From: an uncultured Bacteroidales bacterium
GTDB taxonomy: Bacteria > Bacteroidota > Bacteroidia > Bacteroidales > UBA932
Assembly (NCBI GenBank): GCA_944323825.1
Contig: CALUTY010000005.1
Coordinates: 1 to 64,000 of the forward strand
Reading direction: 5' to 3'
DNA length: 64,000 bases
Each line of letters opens with the position of its first letter. Positions within the stretch are counted from its first letter, which is position 1. The translations under genes were made by a program, and so were the position numbers. The notes beneath the pieces were generated by a model. It was not told where the DNA came from. It saw only the letters and a list, made by a program, of their open reading frames with translations, and did no database searches. Positions 8,129 through 17,640 of this stretch are shown one piece after another.

Positions 8129-9547
8129 CTAAGAGTCCCATTTGCTGAATTGCCTGTACCGTTCCCTGATGTCCAGACTATACTCCTTATATTGAGGATA
8201 TTTCTGTTTCTTGTTTATCTCGTACGCTACTTCCGCATAATCCCCGCAAGGCATGGTATCCACCAGGCCGGTGTCATAGATCGCCTTGATTTCAGGAAGC
8301 AGCTCCACTGCATTCATGTCTATCAGGCTGTTCATGAGCATTCCGACAAGCGTGCCGTCGCAGCATCTCCTTTCTGGGAGGTTCTCCTTGTAGAATACCA
8401 GCAGATTGCGGAACCACCCTATGATCTCCTGGCGTCGTTCCGGCTGGAAATACGGGATCATCAATACTGCAGGAAATACCAGGGCGCGGGCAAAAGTATA
8501 AAGCCCCGGCTCATGAAGGTACGAATCAAGAGCATCGAGATTGTCCTTCCCGAGAAGGTAAAGAGTAGGAATGAAGATCTCGCTTGTGGCATCTCCGAAA
8601 CTGTATTCCAAAAAATCATCGTTTTGTCTGAGAATCTCCAGAATGACCGGAAGACTTTTTTCATAGCCGAGCTCCCCCAAGAAAAAGACACAATGCATAA
8701 GAAGCGGTGAATAATCATCTTTTCCTGAAGCGATTTCAGCGAGAGAGGTTCCGATTCTCCAGAGGGCCATCTGCTCGATGTCATGACTGAGTTCCGGATG
8801 AGAAATGCTCAATATCCTGTCCAATATGTCGTCTGGAAAACCGAAGTTATATTTCTCATCAGTGAATAGTGCCATGAGTTCCGTATGCAATGGACTTATT
8901 GTTGCAGGATACCCATGTGGCTTGTATGTGTATTGCTCCGCCGGCGGAACATCCATGTCAACAGGCATGAGATCCGATATGTCTTCAGGCATGTTGCAGA
9001 TGTATCTGAAATTGTCGCCCAGCGACTTCTTGAGCTTGGGCAGATAATAGTCAAGCTCCACCCGGTTGTTGGCGATAAGCAGATGTCGGCCGTCCTTTCC
9101 GAAATCGAACTGCATCAACGGAATATCTTCAGTATCTGGCGACAGGATATAACGGGTGAGTTCAAAAGACTTGTCTGGAAGGATTCCTGCCTCTTCTGCA
9201 AACTCTATTGCGCCATAAATGAGGTTATGGACAGTCACATAATCGGTTTCTTTCATTGGGATTCCGTGATAGAAATCATTTATGAAGTTGTCCAGTTCAT
9301 GGGAATCCATATTGAATCTGTAAATGGAGTCTTTCAGCCCAAGACAGAGGGTATCTATAAGGAAAACTCCTGCTGTCAATGTGCCTTTAGGATGGCATCT
9401 CGTGACGATTGCGATGGCCTCTCCTCCCTTTTCCCAATCTTCGCTGAGATAGCATTTGCCTGTCGGGAGAGTCCTGACACGATTCTTTATATAGTCAATC
9501 TCGCTGAATGGCCTGGATTGATTCGTCCTTTTCTTCTTTTTGCCCAT
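8129..9547 (-). CDS. conserved hypothetical protein with HEAT-like helical region
   Basis: This 472-residue soluble protein starts with a strongly basic MGKKKKRTNQSR and has no signal peptide or membrane segment. The first 150 residues form a mixed domain containing GTLTAGVFLIDTLCLGLKDS. A linker follows, and residues of about 210-460 look like paired amphipathic helices resembling HEAT repeats (for example LPVILEILRQNDDFLEYSFG). I recognise it only as a type of protein seen in Bacteroidetes and cannot assign a function. It is a single gene, convergent to nothing, and is divergent from wbuC across 280 bp. Confidence 0.75.
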   Translation of the reverse strand: MGKKKKRTNQSRPFSEIDYIKNRVRTLPTGKCYLSEDWEKGGEAIAIVTRCHPKGTLTAGVFLIDTLCLGLKDSIYRFNMDSHELDNFINDFYHGIPMKETDYVTVHNLIYGAIEFAEEAGILPDKSFELTRYILSPDTEDIPLMQFDFGKDGRHLLIANNRVELDYYLPKLKKSLGDNFRYICNMPEDISDLMPVDMDVPPAEQYTYKPHGYPATISPLHTELMALFTDEKYNFGFPDDILDRILSISHPELSHDIEQMALWRIGTSLAEIASGKDDYSPLLMHCVFFLGELGYEKSLPVILEILRQNDDFLEYSFGDATSEIFIPTLYLLGKDNLDALDSYLHEPGLYTFARALVFPAVLMIPYFQPERRQEIIGWFRNLLVFYKENLPERRCCDGTLVGMLMNSLIDMNAVELLPEIKAIYDTGLVDTMPCGDYAEVAYEINKKQKYPQYKEYSLDIRERYRQFSKWDS

Positions 9548-9771
9548 AATTAGAAGCCGTTTAACTTTAAATGAAAAATTTTGTCATGTGGTCATACAGT
9601 ATGCTGAGAATCATCAGATCAGTTGAGAAATACATCATAATTTTATAAATATCAATTAATGTCATACAACAATACTCGACCGACCTTACTCCGCCAACTT
9701 ATGGCAAGTTATTGAAAAAATCGTCATTCTGCAAGGAAGAAAACGAAAATATTTTCTCCGTAACATCATCG

Positions 9772-9802
9772 TTGCAGATTATGGGATTGTTGAGTATTTT
9801 TG
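9772..9802 (+). promoter_or_regulatory. Bacteroidetes-type promoter of wbuC
   Basis: TTG at 9772-9774, a 20-bp spacer and TATTTTTG at 9795-9802 match the Bacteroidetes sigma consensus. The wbuC ATG follows 25 bp later. The remaining 9548-9771 is AT-rich and shows no gene. Confidence 0.75.
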
Positions 9803-9827
9803 CAGGATTGAATAATAGTCGGGAATT

Positions 9828-10229
9828 ATGGAACTGATTAATGAAGAACTGCTTGACAAGGTCACGGGAATGGCTAAGGAAAGCCCGAGGCTGAGGATGA
9901 ACTGGAATTTCCACAAGAGCCTGGAGGCAAAGGCACAGAGGCTGGTGAATGCGCTTGAGCCGGGGACGGTGCTGCCGATACACAGGCACAGGCATACTGC
10001 CGAGACATATATTCTGCTGAGGGGCAGGATAAAGGTGATGTTCTACGATGACAACAGGAATCTGACGGAAGAGACGACGCTCGACCCTGCGGCAGGGAAC
10101 TATGGAATAAACATCCCGGAAAATCAGTGGCATACGCTTGAAGTGCTGGAAAGCGGATCGGTGATCCTCGAAGTGAAGGAAGGGCCATACTCCCCTATTG
10201 CTCCGGAAGACATGCTTGGCACCATTTGA
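9828..10229 (+). CDS. wbuC: WbuC-family cupin metalloprotein
   Basis: This 133-residue single-domain cupin of the WbuC type is often found in O-antigen and capsule clusters; its reaction has not been established. Metal-site residues are visible in PIHRHRHTAETYILLRGR (the H-x-H...E cupin motif) and the later His in ENQWHTLEVLESGS. It begins MELINEELLDKVTGMAKES. It lies 96 bp before gmd on the same strand, so it probably belongs with the GDP-fucose genes. Confidence 0.82.
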   Translation: MELINEELLDKVTGMAKESPRLRMNWNFHKSLEAKAQRLVNALEPGTVLPIHRHRHTAETYILLRGRIKVMFYDDNRNLTEETTLDPAAGNYGINIPENQWHTLEVLESGSVILEVKEGPYSPIAPEDMLGTI

Positions 10230-10286
10230 GGATGCCAATGACGGACAGTGTGTACTGAATTCATGAAAATCCGGAAGGAGTCAATA

Positions 10287-10316
10287 TGATACCAAATAAA
10301 TAAAACTGATACCAAA
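10287..10316 (+). repeat. short direct repeat upstream of gmd
   Basis: TGATACCAAA occurs at 10287-10296 and again at 10307-10316, a 20-bp period, immediately before the gmd start. It may be a protein site on two helical turns. No clear TAnnTTTG element is visible here. Confidence 0.35.
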
Positions 10317-10325
10317 CAATTTGAT

Positions 10326-11408
10326 ATGGCAAAGAAGGCATTGATCACGGGGATTACGGGGCAGGACGGGTCGTTTCTGGCGGAATTCCTCATTGAAAAG
10401 GGATATGAGGTGCATGGAATACTCAGGCGCAGCTCATCATTTAACACAGGGAGAATAGAGCATCTGTATCTGGACGAATGGGTCAGGGACATGAAGCGGC
10501 AAAGGCTCATCAATCTGCATTGGGGCGACATGACAGACAGCAGTTCGCTGATAAGAATCATCCAGATCGTGCAGCCGGACGAGATATACAACCTCGCGGC
10601 TCAAAGCCATGTGAAGGTGAGCTTCGATGTTCCTGAATACACGGCGGAGACGGATGCAGTGGGTACGCTGCGGCTGCTTGAGGCAGTGAGGATACTCGGA
10701 CTGGAGAAGAAGACGCGGATCTATCAGGCATCCACTTCGGAGCTGTTCGGGTTGGTGCAGGAAGTGCCGCAGAGGGAGACAACCCCTTTCTATCCGAGGT
10801 CTCCTTACGGGGTGGCGAAGCAATATGGATTCTGGATCACTAAAAATTACCGGGAAAGCTACGGGATGTTTGCCGTGAACGGGATACTCTTCAACCACGA
10901 GAGCGAACGGAGGGGAGAGAATTTCGTCACAAGGAAAATCACCCTGGCGGCATGCAGGATAGCGGCGGGGTATCAGGACAAGCTCTATCTCGGCAATCTG
11001 AGCGCAAAGCGCGACTGGGGATATGCCAAGGATTATGTGGAGTGCATGTGGCTCATGCTACAGAACGAGAAGCCGGAAGACTATGTGATTGCCACAGGAG
11101 AATACCATACTGTACGGGAATTCTGCACCCTTGCCTTCAGGGAAGCTGGAATCTCTTTGAGATGGGAAGGATCCTGGCTGGACGAAAAGGGAATAGACGA
11201 GGCAGGCGGGAAAGTGCTTGTGGAAGTTGATCCCAAATATTTCAGGCCGGCCGAAGTCCAGGAGCTTCTCGGCGACCCGACCAAGGCCAAAGAGCAGCTC
11301 GGATGGAACCCGAGGAAGACATCTTTTGAAGAACTGATAAAAATAATGGTCGGACACGACAAGAAATTCGTCAGAAAGCTGTACCTGAAAGCACGGGAGG
11401 CGGAATAA
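10326..11408 (+). CDS. gmd: GDP-mannose 4,6-dehydratase
   Basis: The enzyme converts GDP-D-mannose to GDP-4-keto-6-deoxymannose, the first step to GDP-L-fucose. At 360 residues it is the normal length. It has the NADP Rossmann motif GITGQDGS (residues 9-16), [15 protein letters not shown], and the short-chain dehydrogenase pair Y161 and K165 in [10 protein letters not shown]. The usual HESPRRGE appears as HESERRGE. The next gene, fcl, follows 46 bp later and completes the pathway. The fucose may feed capsule or glycoprotein glycosylation. Confidence 0.95.
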   Translation: MAKKALITGITGQDGSFLAEFLIEKGYEVHGILRRSSSFNTGRIEHLYLDEWVRDMKRQRLINLHWGDMTDSSSLIRIIQIVQPDEIYNLAAQSHVKVSFDVPEYTAETDAVGTLRLLEAVRILGLEKKTRIYQASTSELFGLVQEVPQRETTPFYPRSPYGVAKQYGFWITKNYRESYGMFAVNGILFNHESERRGENFVTRKITLAACRIAAGYQDKLYLGNLSAKRDWGYAKDYVECMWLMLQNEKPEDYVIATGEYHTVREFCTLAFREAGISLRWEGSWLDEKGIDEAGGKVLVEVDPKYFRPAEVQELLGDPTKAKEQLGWNPRKTSFEELIKIMVGHDKKFVRKLYLKAREAE

Positions 11409-11454
11409 GAATGTCTTCCTGCCGCGCAGAATGATACAAACGGAAAGCGCAAAC

Positions 11455-12600
11455 ATGATAGACAAAAACGCAAAGATATATGTGGCCGGGCACCGCGGAC
11501 TCGTGGGTTCGGCCATTTGGAACAATCTCCTGCAGAGGGGATACACCAATCTTGTCGGACGCAGCCACAGCGAGCTCGACCTGCTCGACGGAGCCGCTGT
11601 CCGAGATTTCTTCGACAGAGAAAGGCCTGATGCAGTAGTCCTCGCCGCTGCCCATGTCGGGGGTATAATGGCGAATCTGCAGTACCGTGCGGACTTCATC
11701 TGGCAGAACCTCCAGATACAGCAGAATGTCATCGGGGAGAGCTTCCGTCACGGGGTGAAGAAACTCCTCTTTCTCGGCTCAACCTGCATCTACCCGCGTG
11801 AGGCTCCGCAGCCGATGAAGGAGGACTGCCTCCTCACCTCCCCTCTCGAATACACCAACGAGCCGTATGCCATCGCGAAGATTGCAGGGCTGAAGATGTG
11901 CGAGAGCTTCAACATCCAGTACGGGACGAACTACATCGCAGTGATGCCGACCAACCTGTACGGGCCGAACGACAATTTCCACCTCGAGAACAGCCATGTA
12001 CTTCCCGCGATGATCCGCAAGATCCATCTTGCGAAATGCCTCAACGAGGGCGACTGGGAGGCTGTGAGAAAAGATATCGGCATCCGCCCGGTATCCGTCC
12101 CTGCTGAAAAGACCGATAAATTCATCGTGGACGGAAAGTCATCGGAAGAGGACATCCTTGCCGTTCTGGCTTACTACGGGATCACTCCTGAGGCAGTCAC
12201 GCTCTGGGGCACCGGAAAGCCGATGAGGGAGTTCCTCTGGAGCGAGGAGATGGCTGACGCCTCGGTGCATGTCCTCCTGAATGTGGACTTCAAGGACACA
12301 TACGACTCATCCGTGAAGAATGCCGACGGCATCACCGAAATCCGCAACTGCCACATAAACGTGGGCACAGGCAAGGAAATCAGCATCCGCGATGTCGCCG
12401 GGAAGATAATGCAGGAAATCGGCTTCAGAGGTGAGCTGCGCTGGGACGCCTCCAAGCCTGACGGCACCCTCCGCAAGCTCACGGACGTCAGCAAACTGCA
12501 CAGCCTCGGCTGGCATCACAAGGTAGAAATCGACGAGGGCATCCACAGACTATATGAATGGTACCTCAAAGGCATCTGCATAAATCACAAGACAGTATAA
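11455..12600 (+). CDS. fcl: GDP-L-fucose synthase
   Basis: This NADPH-dependent epimerase/reductase turns the gmd product into GDP-L-fucose. It has the Rossmann motif AGHRGLVGSA near the N-terminus, LGSTCIYP, and catalytic Y138 and K142 in EPYAIAKIAG. It is longer (381 residues) than the E. coli enzyme because of an insertion around residues 195-255, as in other Bacteroidales. I prefer the start at 11455 (MIDKNAKIYVAGHRG), which fits the family. An in-frame ATG at 11431 would add eight residues. It converges on the ATPase remnant with two bases between the stops. Confidence 0.93.
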   Translation: MIDKNAKIYVAGHRGLVGSAIWNNLLQRGYTNLVGRSHSELDLLDGAAVRDFFDRERPDAVVLAAAHVGGIMANLQYRADFIWQNLQIQQNVIGESFRHGVKKLLFLGSTCIYPREAPQPMKEDCLLTSPLEYTNEPYAIAKIAGLKMCESFNIQYGTNYIAVMPTNLYGPNDNFHLENSHVLPAMIRKIHLAKCLNEGDWEAVRKDIGIRPVSVPAEKTDKFIVDGKSSEEDILAVLAYYGITPEAVTLWGTGKPMREFLWSEEMADASVHVLLNVDFKDTYDSSVKNADGITEIRNCHINVGTGKEISIRDVAGKIMQEIGFRGELRWDASKPDGTLRKLTDVSKLHSLGWHHKVEIDEGIHRLYEWYLKGICINHKTV

Positions 12601-12602
12601 GA

Positions 12603-13517
12603 TTATCGGTATGACAAAAGCCACTTCCAGACCGGCACGACCTCAATGGCCTTGCCGGAGGGAAGTGTAATGACATCTTCTTCTTCCAAAGTCACTATTG
12701 TCATAATGTTAAGGTCTTCAATCCGATCTAACTTTATCAAGGCATCCGTTTCCCGTTTCCTGGTTTCATCATCATTCAATGTAATGCAAGCCTGTATTGC
12801 ATGTTTATTCTCAGGGATATAAAAATCCACTTCCACATTCCTGCCATAGAAATACAGCCTATCGTCATATTTTTTATACAAATGAATGGCACATAAATTC
12901 TCCAACAAAGGTGCTGATGTATCAGAAAGAAAAATGTTCAGAAGACCGTTGTCAATGAAATAATGCTTTTTTACAGTTTCCTTTTCAACGAATTTCGATG
13001 AATAATTTTCAATGGAGAAAATGACATAAGCCTCCTTGGCAAATTCAACATATTGAATTATGGATGCCGTCGTAGTGCTGACTCCAGTTCCTTTGATGAG
13101 ATTTGCTATTCTGTTGTACGATATAGGCTTTGTCACACTCTCTGCCAGACGTTTGAGGGTCATCCGCAGAGCCATTTCATTTTTTATCCTGTTCCTCAGA
13201 ATTATATCATTCAACAAAATCTTTTCATACACATCATTGAGCCAACGGCGTCTGTTCTTATAAAGAAGAGATTCAGGAAAACCGCCCCATAGCAGATACT
13301 GATGAAACATCTGCTGTACCTTGAATCTTTCTGAACCGTACATCCATTCCGGCCCCATAAGAATTCCTTGAGCTTCAAGGTATTCAAAAAAAGAATACGG
13401 ATAAATCTTCTCAGCGGCAAATCTGCCTCCTAATGTGGTATGAATATCACGACTAAGCATCTTGGCATTGCTGCCGGTCAGATACACTGCATATTTCTGA
13501 CCGATATGGGCATAGTG
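12603..13517 (-). pseudogene. AAA/DUF4143 ATPase, N-terminal half deleted
   Basis: About 300 codons remain of an ATPase of the AAA_14 + DUF4143 family. The surviving frame enters at the sensor region (YAVYLTGSNAKMLSRDI) and continues through the C-terminal DUF4143 part to a normal end. Walker A and Walker B are absent. In the intact homologue at 17641-18915 they lie at residues 46-54 and 101-106. The frame is closed by a TGA at 13518-13520 and has no good start, although a GTG at 13487 could give a 294-residue product. The promoter upstream is intact, so the loss is internal to the gene. Confidence 0.85.
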
Positions 13518-13529
13518 TCAACTTTGTCA

Positions 13530-13560
13530 CAAAAATAAAACTTTTATTTATCATCAGCAA
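13530..13560 (-). promoter_or_regulatory. promoter of the truncated ATPase
   Basis: On the minus strand TTG (13560-13558), a 20-bp spacer and TATTTTTG (13537-13530) form a full Bacteroidetes promoter. The TTG lies inside the direct repeat at 13542-13574. Confidence 0.7.
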
Positions 13561-13607
13561 ATAGACATACTGATTTTTATTTATTATCAATAAACAAATT
13601 TACTTTA
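13542..13607. repeat. 33-bp direct repeat, two units
   Basis: Units start at 13542 and 13575, both with TTTTATTTAT, and match at about 24 of 33 positions. The first overlaps the -33 element of the ATPase promoter. The intact ATPase has an array with the same 33-bp period. The rest of the gap up to 13762 holds nothing I can support. Confidence 0.65.
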
Positions 13608-13783
13608 AGATATCTTATTTCAGAAAAATTTCTGTGTCTGCATTTCTTGGTAGCTACATTCCATGCCAAAAAGTAAAAACCGGCAGACATCATTATTCCC
13701 GATATGGTTCTTGTTTCATTGACACTGAAATGATGTAGATTAAAATATTTCCGGAACAAGGGGCTGTTTTACAAAAATTTAAC

Positions 13784-13791
13784 TAAATTTG
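13784..13791 (+). promoter_or_regulatory. -7 element of the nifJ promoter
   Basis: TAAATTTG lies 84 bp before the nifJ start. The expected TTG at the -33 position is not exact (CTG at 13764-13766), so this is a moderate call. A 5' leader of about 75 bases is implied. Confidence 0.45.
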
Positions 13792-13875
13792 CGTGTTGAG
13801 TGTTCGCGTGAACGGACACGGAAGACAAAAATACTGACAATCCGTAAGTTAGTTACAACATAAACATTAACGATT

Positions 13876-16800
13876 ATGGCAAACGAAAAAAAATTCATCA
13901 CTTGTGACGGTAACTACGCGGCCGCCCACATGGCTTATCTTTTCAGTGAGCATGCCGCCATCTACCCGATCACCCCGTCTTCGACAATGGCTGAATATGT
14001 CGACGAATGGGCTGCCCAGGGGAAAAAGAACCTCTTCGGCGAGGTAGTGAAGGTTACCGAAATGCAAAGTGAAGGAGGAGCAGCCGGTGCAGTGCACGGT
14101 TCTCTCCAGGCAGGAGCGCTTACAACCACGTTCACCGCATCGCAGGGTCTGCTTCTCATGATCCCTAATATGTACAAGATTGCGGGAGAGCTGCTTCCGA
14201 CGGTATTCCATGTGTCGGCCCGTGCTCTTGCATCTCATGCGCTCTCCATCTTCGGAGACCATCAGGATGTGATGGCATGCCGTCAGACAGGATTCGCCAT
14301 GCTGGCTTCCGCTTCAGTGCAGGAGGCTCTCGACATGGCTGCAGTGGCACACCTTTCCGCCATCAAGTCAAGCGTTCCTTTCCTCCATTTCTTCGACGGA
14401 TTCCGTACATCCCACGAGATCCAGAAGATCGAGCTCATCGACGAGGAAGTGCTCAAAGGAATGATCAGCACCAAGTCCCTCGCCAGGTTCAGGGAGCGTG
14501 CCCTCAATCCGGACACTCCGGTGACACGCGGCACTGCCCAGAACGGAGACGTATATTTCCAGGCACGAGAGGCTTGCAACCAGTACTATGATGCTGTCCC
14601 TGACATCGTTGCAAGATACATGGGAGAAATCAGCGAGGCCACCGGAAGGGAGTACCGTCCGTTCGACTATTACGGTGCACCGGATGCAGAGAACATCATC
14701 GTGGCAATGGGTTCAGTTACAGAGACTGTCAAGGAGACCATCGACTACCTCGCATCACAGGGCAAGAAATACGGTCTCATGATCGTACGTCTGTACAGAC
14801 CGTTCTCTGCAAAATATTTCATGAAGGTCCTCCCTGCATCAGTGAAGAGAATCGCCGTACTCGACAGGACAAAGGAGCCGGGAGCACTCGGAGAGCCGCT
14901 CTTCCTCGACATCAAGACACTCTTCCAGGGCAAGGCAAACGCTCCGCTCGTAATCGGAGGCCGCTACGGACTTTCTTCTAAGGACACTTCCCCTGCACAG
15001 ATCGTGGCCGTATATGAAAATCTTGAACTCGCAGAGCCTAAGGACGGATTCACAATCGGCATCGTGGATGACGTGACATTCAAGTCACTCCCTGTAAAGG
15101 AAGAGATAAGCATCGTGAAGCCGGGCACCACAGAGTGCAAGTTCTACGGACTCGGATCAGACGGTACGGTGGGAGCCAACAAGAACACCATCAAGATCAT
15201 CGGTGACCACACGCAGAAATACTGCCAGGGATACTTCGACTACGACTCCAAGAAGTCAGGCGGATACACCTGCTCTCACCTCAGATTCGGTGACTCCCCT
15301 ATCAAGGCCCCTTATCTCGTGTCCACTCCGGACTTCGTGGCCTGCCACGTCCCTTCATACCTTCACAAATATGATGTGCTCAAAGGCATCAAGCAGAACG
15401 GCACACTCCTTCTCAACAGCCTCTGGGATGAGGAAGAGACCCTCAAGAGGATTCCTGACAATGTGAAGGCAGTCATCGGAAAGAAGAACATCTCCCTCTA
15501 TATCATCAACGCCACCAAGATTGCGGCTGAAATCGGACTCGGCGGAAGGACCAACACCATCCTCCAGTCTGCATTCTTCAAGATCACCGGCATCATCCCT
15601 TACGAGGATGCAGTGACATACATGAAGAAGGCCATCGACAAGAGCTACGGCAAGAAGGGCGAGAATGTGGTGAAGATGAACTATGCAGCCGTCGACAGAG
15701 GCGGAGAGTACACCAAGGTGGAAATCCCTGCCGACTGGAAGGACATCACTGCCAAGTTCGAAAACCCTAACAAGGACAGGCTCGCTCCTGAATTCGTTAA
15801 GCAGATTGCTGATGTTGTCAATGCACAGTGCGGTGACACCCTCCCTGTAAGCGCATTCAAGGATGACGCAGACGGCACAATCCCTGCAGGCACCACAGCC
15901 TACGAGAAGAGGGGTATCGCAGTGAAGGTTCCTGAGTGGAATCCGAACAACTGTATCCAGTGCAACACCTGTGCATTCGTCTGTCCTCACGCAGCCATCC
16001 GTCCGTTCCTCATGACAGCCGAAGAGGCTGCTGCAGCACCTGCCGACATCAAGAAGGCACAGGGCAAGGCAGTGTTCAAGGACTACACATTCACCATGCA
16101 GCTCTCCCCTGCCGACTGTACAGGCTGCGGCAACTGTGCCGATGTCTGCCCTGCAAAGGAGAAGGCTCTCGTAATGGTAAATGCGGAGACCCAGGAGCAC
16201 GAGCAGGCCAACTACGACTGGCTGCACTCACATGTAGGTTACAAGGATACCGTACAGAACAAGTTCCAGAACGTGAAGAACGCACAGTTCGCACAGCCTC
16301 TGTTCGAATTCTCAGGAGCTTGCGCAGGATGCGGCGAGACTCCGTACATCAAGACCATCACACAGCTCTACGGTGACCACATGATGATCGCCAACGCTAC
16401 CGGATGTTCTTCCATCTACGGTGCATCATTCCCTGCATCTCCATACTGCACCAACGCCAACGGACACGGACCGGCATGGGCAAACTCCCTGTTCGAGGAC
16501 AATGCGGAATTCGGACTCGGAATGAAGCTCGGTTCTGACAGGGCACGCATGACCGTGGCCAAGCTCATGGAAGAAGGCCTTGCATGCTCTTGCTGCTCAG
16601 ACGAGATGAAGGCTCTCTTCACGAAGTGGCTTGAGAACAAGAACGATGCGAAGACCACACGCGAAGTGGCTGACGCCCTCGTTCCTATGATGGAAGAGTG
16701 CGGCTGCGACATCTGCAAGTCACTCCTTGTCTACAGGCACTTCATCCCTGCCCGCTCACAGTGGATCTTCGGCGGTGACGGCTGGGGCTATGACATCGGA

Positions 16801-17406
16801 TACGGCGGACTCGACCATGTCCTCGCTTCCGGACAGAATGTGAATGTCCTCGTGCTTGACACAGAGGTATATTCCAACACCGGCGGACAGTCATCCAAGT
16901 CCACCCCTGCAGGCGCTATCGCCAAATTCGCCGCTTCAGGAAAGAGGGTACGCAAGAAAGACCTCGGAATGATGGCAATGAGCTACGGCTATGTATATGT
17001 GGCACAGGTTGCCATGGGTGCAAGCCCTGCCCAGTATTTCAACGCCATCAAGGAAGCTGAGGCTTACGACGGACCATCCCTCATCATCGCCTACTCACCA
17101 TGTATCAACCACGGTCTGAAGGCAGGTATGGGACTGAGCCAGAGGGAGGAGAAGCTCGCAGTTGAATGCGGCTACTGGCAGCTCTACAGGTACAATCCTG
17201 AACTCGAGGAGCAGGGCAAGAACCCGTTCACCCTCGACAGCAAGGAGCCTGACTGGAGCAAGTTCCAGGATTTCCTCAAAGGCGAAGTACGTTTCGCTTC
17301 CCTCTACAAGATGTTCCCTGACCAGGCAGCAGAACTCCTCCAGAAGACCGAAGAGTTCGCCAAGATCAGGCTCAACACCTACAAGAGGCTCGCAGGCAAG
17401 GAATAA
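13876..17406 (+). CDS. nifJ: pyruvate:ferredoxin (flavodoxin) oxidoreductase
   Basis: This 1176-residue single-chain enzyme converts pyruvate and CoA to acetyl-CoA and CO2 and passes electrons to ferredoxin, a central step of anaerobic fermentation. Domains in order are the N-terminal pyruvate-binding domain (YPITPSSTMAEYVDEW), the CoA-side domains II and III, a ferredoxin-like domain with two 4Fe-4S motifs (from C693 and C748), and the thiamine diphosphate domain with the third cluster (CAGCGETPY, C816) and the GDGWGYDIG diphosphate site (D968). Codon use is strongly biased, as expected for an abundant protein. It is monocistronic with its own terminator. The ferredoxin at 53514-53684 is a possible partner. 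Confidence 0.97.
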   Translation: MANEKKFITCDGNYAAAHMAYLFSEHAAIYPITPSSTMAEYVDEWAAQGKKNLFGEVVKVTEMQSEGGAAGAVHGSLQAGALTTTFTASQGLLLMIPNMYKIAGELLPTVFHVSARALASHALSIFGDHQDVMACRQTGFAMLASASVQEALDMAAVAHLSAIKSSVPFLHFFDGFRTSHEIQKIELIDEEVLKGMISTKSLARFRERALNPDTPVTRGTAQNGDVYFQAREACNQYYDAVPDIVARYMGEISEATGREYRPFDYYGAPDAENIIVAMGSVTETVKETIDYLASQGKKYGLMIVRLYRPFSAKYFMKVLPASVKRIAVLDRTKEPGALGEPLFLDIKTLFQGKANAPLVIGGRYGLSSKDTSPAQIVAVYENLELAEPKDGFTIGIVDDVTFKSLPVKEEISIVKPGTTECKFYGLGSDGTVGANKNTIKIIGDHTQKYCQGYFDYDSKKSGGYTCSHLRFGDSPIKAPYLVSTPDFVACHVPSYLHKYDVLKGIKQNGTLLLNSLWDEEETLKRIPDNVKAVIGKKNISLYIINATKIAAEIGLGGRTNTILQSAFFKITGIIPYEDAVTYMKKAIDKSYGKKGENVVKMNYAAVDRGGEYTKVEIPADWKDITAKFENPNKDRLAPEFVKQIADVVNAQCGDTLPVSAFKDDADGTIPAGTTAYEKRGIAVKVPEWNPNNCIQCNTCAFVCPHAAIRPFLMTAEEAAAAPADIKKAQGKAVFKDYTFTMQLSPADCTGCGNCADVCPAKEKALVMVNAETQEHEQANYDWLHSHVGYKDTVQNKFQNVKNAQFAQPLFEFSGACAGCGETPYIKTITQLYGDHMMIANATGCSSIYGASFPASPYCTNANGHGPAWANSLFEDNAEFGLGMKLGSDRARMTVAKLMEEGLACSCCSDEMKALFTKWLENKNDAKTTREVADALVPMMEECGCDICKSLLVYRHFIPARSQWIFGGDGWGYDIGYGGLDHVLASGQNVNVLVLDTEVYSNTGGQSSKSTPAGAIAKFAASGKRVRKKDLGMMAMSYGYVYVAQVAMGASPAQYFNAIKEAEAYDGPSLIIAYSPCINHGLKAGMGLSQREEKLAVECGYWQLYRYNPELEEQGKNPFTLDSKEPDWSKFQDFLKGEVRFASLYKMFPDQAAELLQKTEEFAKIRLNTYKRLAGKE

Positions 17407-17425
17407 CATCCTTTGAAACATAAAC

Positions 17426-17493
17426 AGGGAGTGCCCAAACACTCCCTCTGACTCTAATGCCCCCGCTGCCTGAGATGCACCGGGGGCATTTTT
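17426..17493 (+). terminator. double hairpin terminator of nifJ
   Basis: The first hairpin is AGGGAGTG (17426-17433) with CACTCCCT (17440-17447). The second is AATGCCCCCG (17456-17465) with CGGGGGCATT (17481-17490), running into a T tract. The second is a canonical rho-independent terminator. Confidence 0.85.
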
Positions 17494-17502
17494 CGGCATT
17501 GC

Positions 17503-17599
17503 ACTGCTGATAAATTCCACATTTATCGGCAGTGGAATTATTAATTTCAGGCAAAATATCGGCAGTAAAATGAAAGATTTCGTCCGAAATATCGGCAGT
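17503..17599. repeat. operator-like array: TATCGGCAGT every 33 bp
   Basis: TATCGGCAGT occurs at 17524-17533, 17557-17566 and 17590-17599, exactly 33 bp apart. An inverted copy with one mismatch lies at 17503-17512. The surrounding 33-bp units are partly conserved (ATTTC at the same offset). The last copy lies over the expected -33 position of the ATPase promoter (TATCTTTA at 17614-17621). Confidence 0.8.
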
Positions 17600-17640
17600 A
17601 GAAATTTATTTGCTATCTTTATTGCAAAAATTCTGTGACA

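Noticed and set aside
13577..13759. 60-codon frame between the ATPase remnant and nifJ
   Set aside because: It runs through the repeat units and promoter region and shows no family feature.
15355..16227. Long antisense reading frame inside nifJ
   Set aside because: It is an artefact of the biased codon use of nifJ on the other strand. It has no start signal and no recognisable domain.
17503..17599. Small CRISPR array
   Set aside because: Only about 10 bases repeat, the units blend into the spacers, one copy is inverted, and no cas gene is near. A promoter operator fits better.
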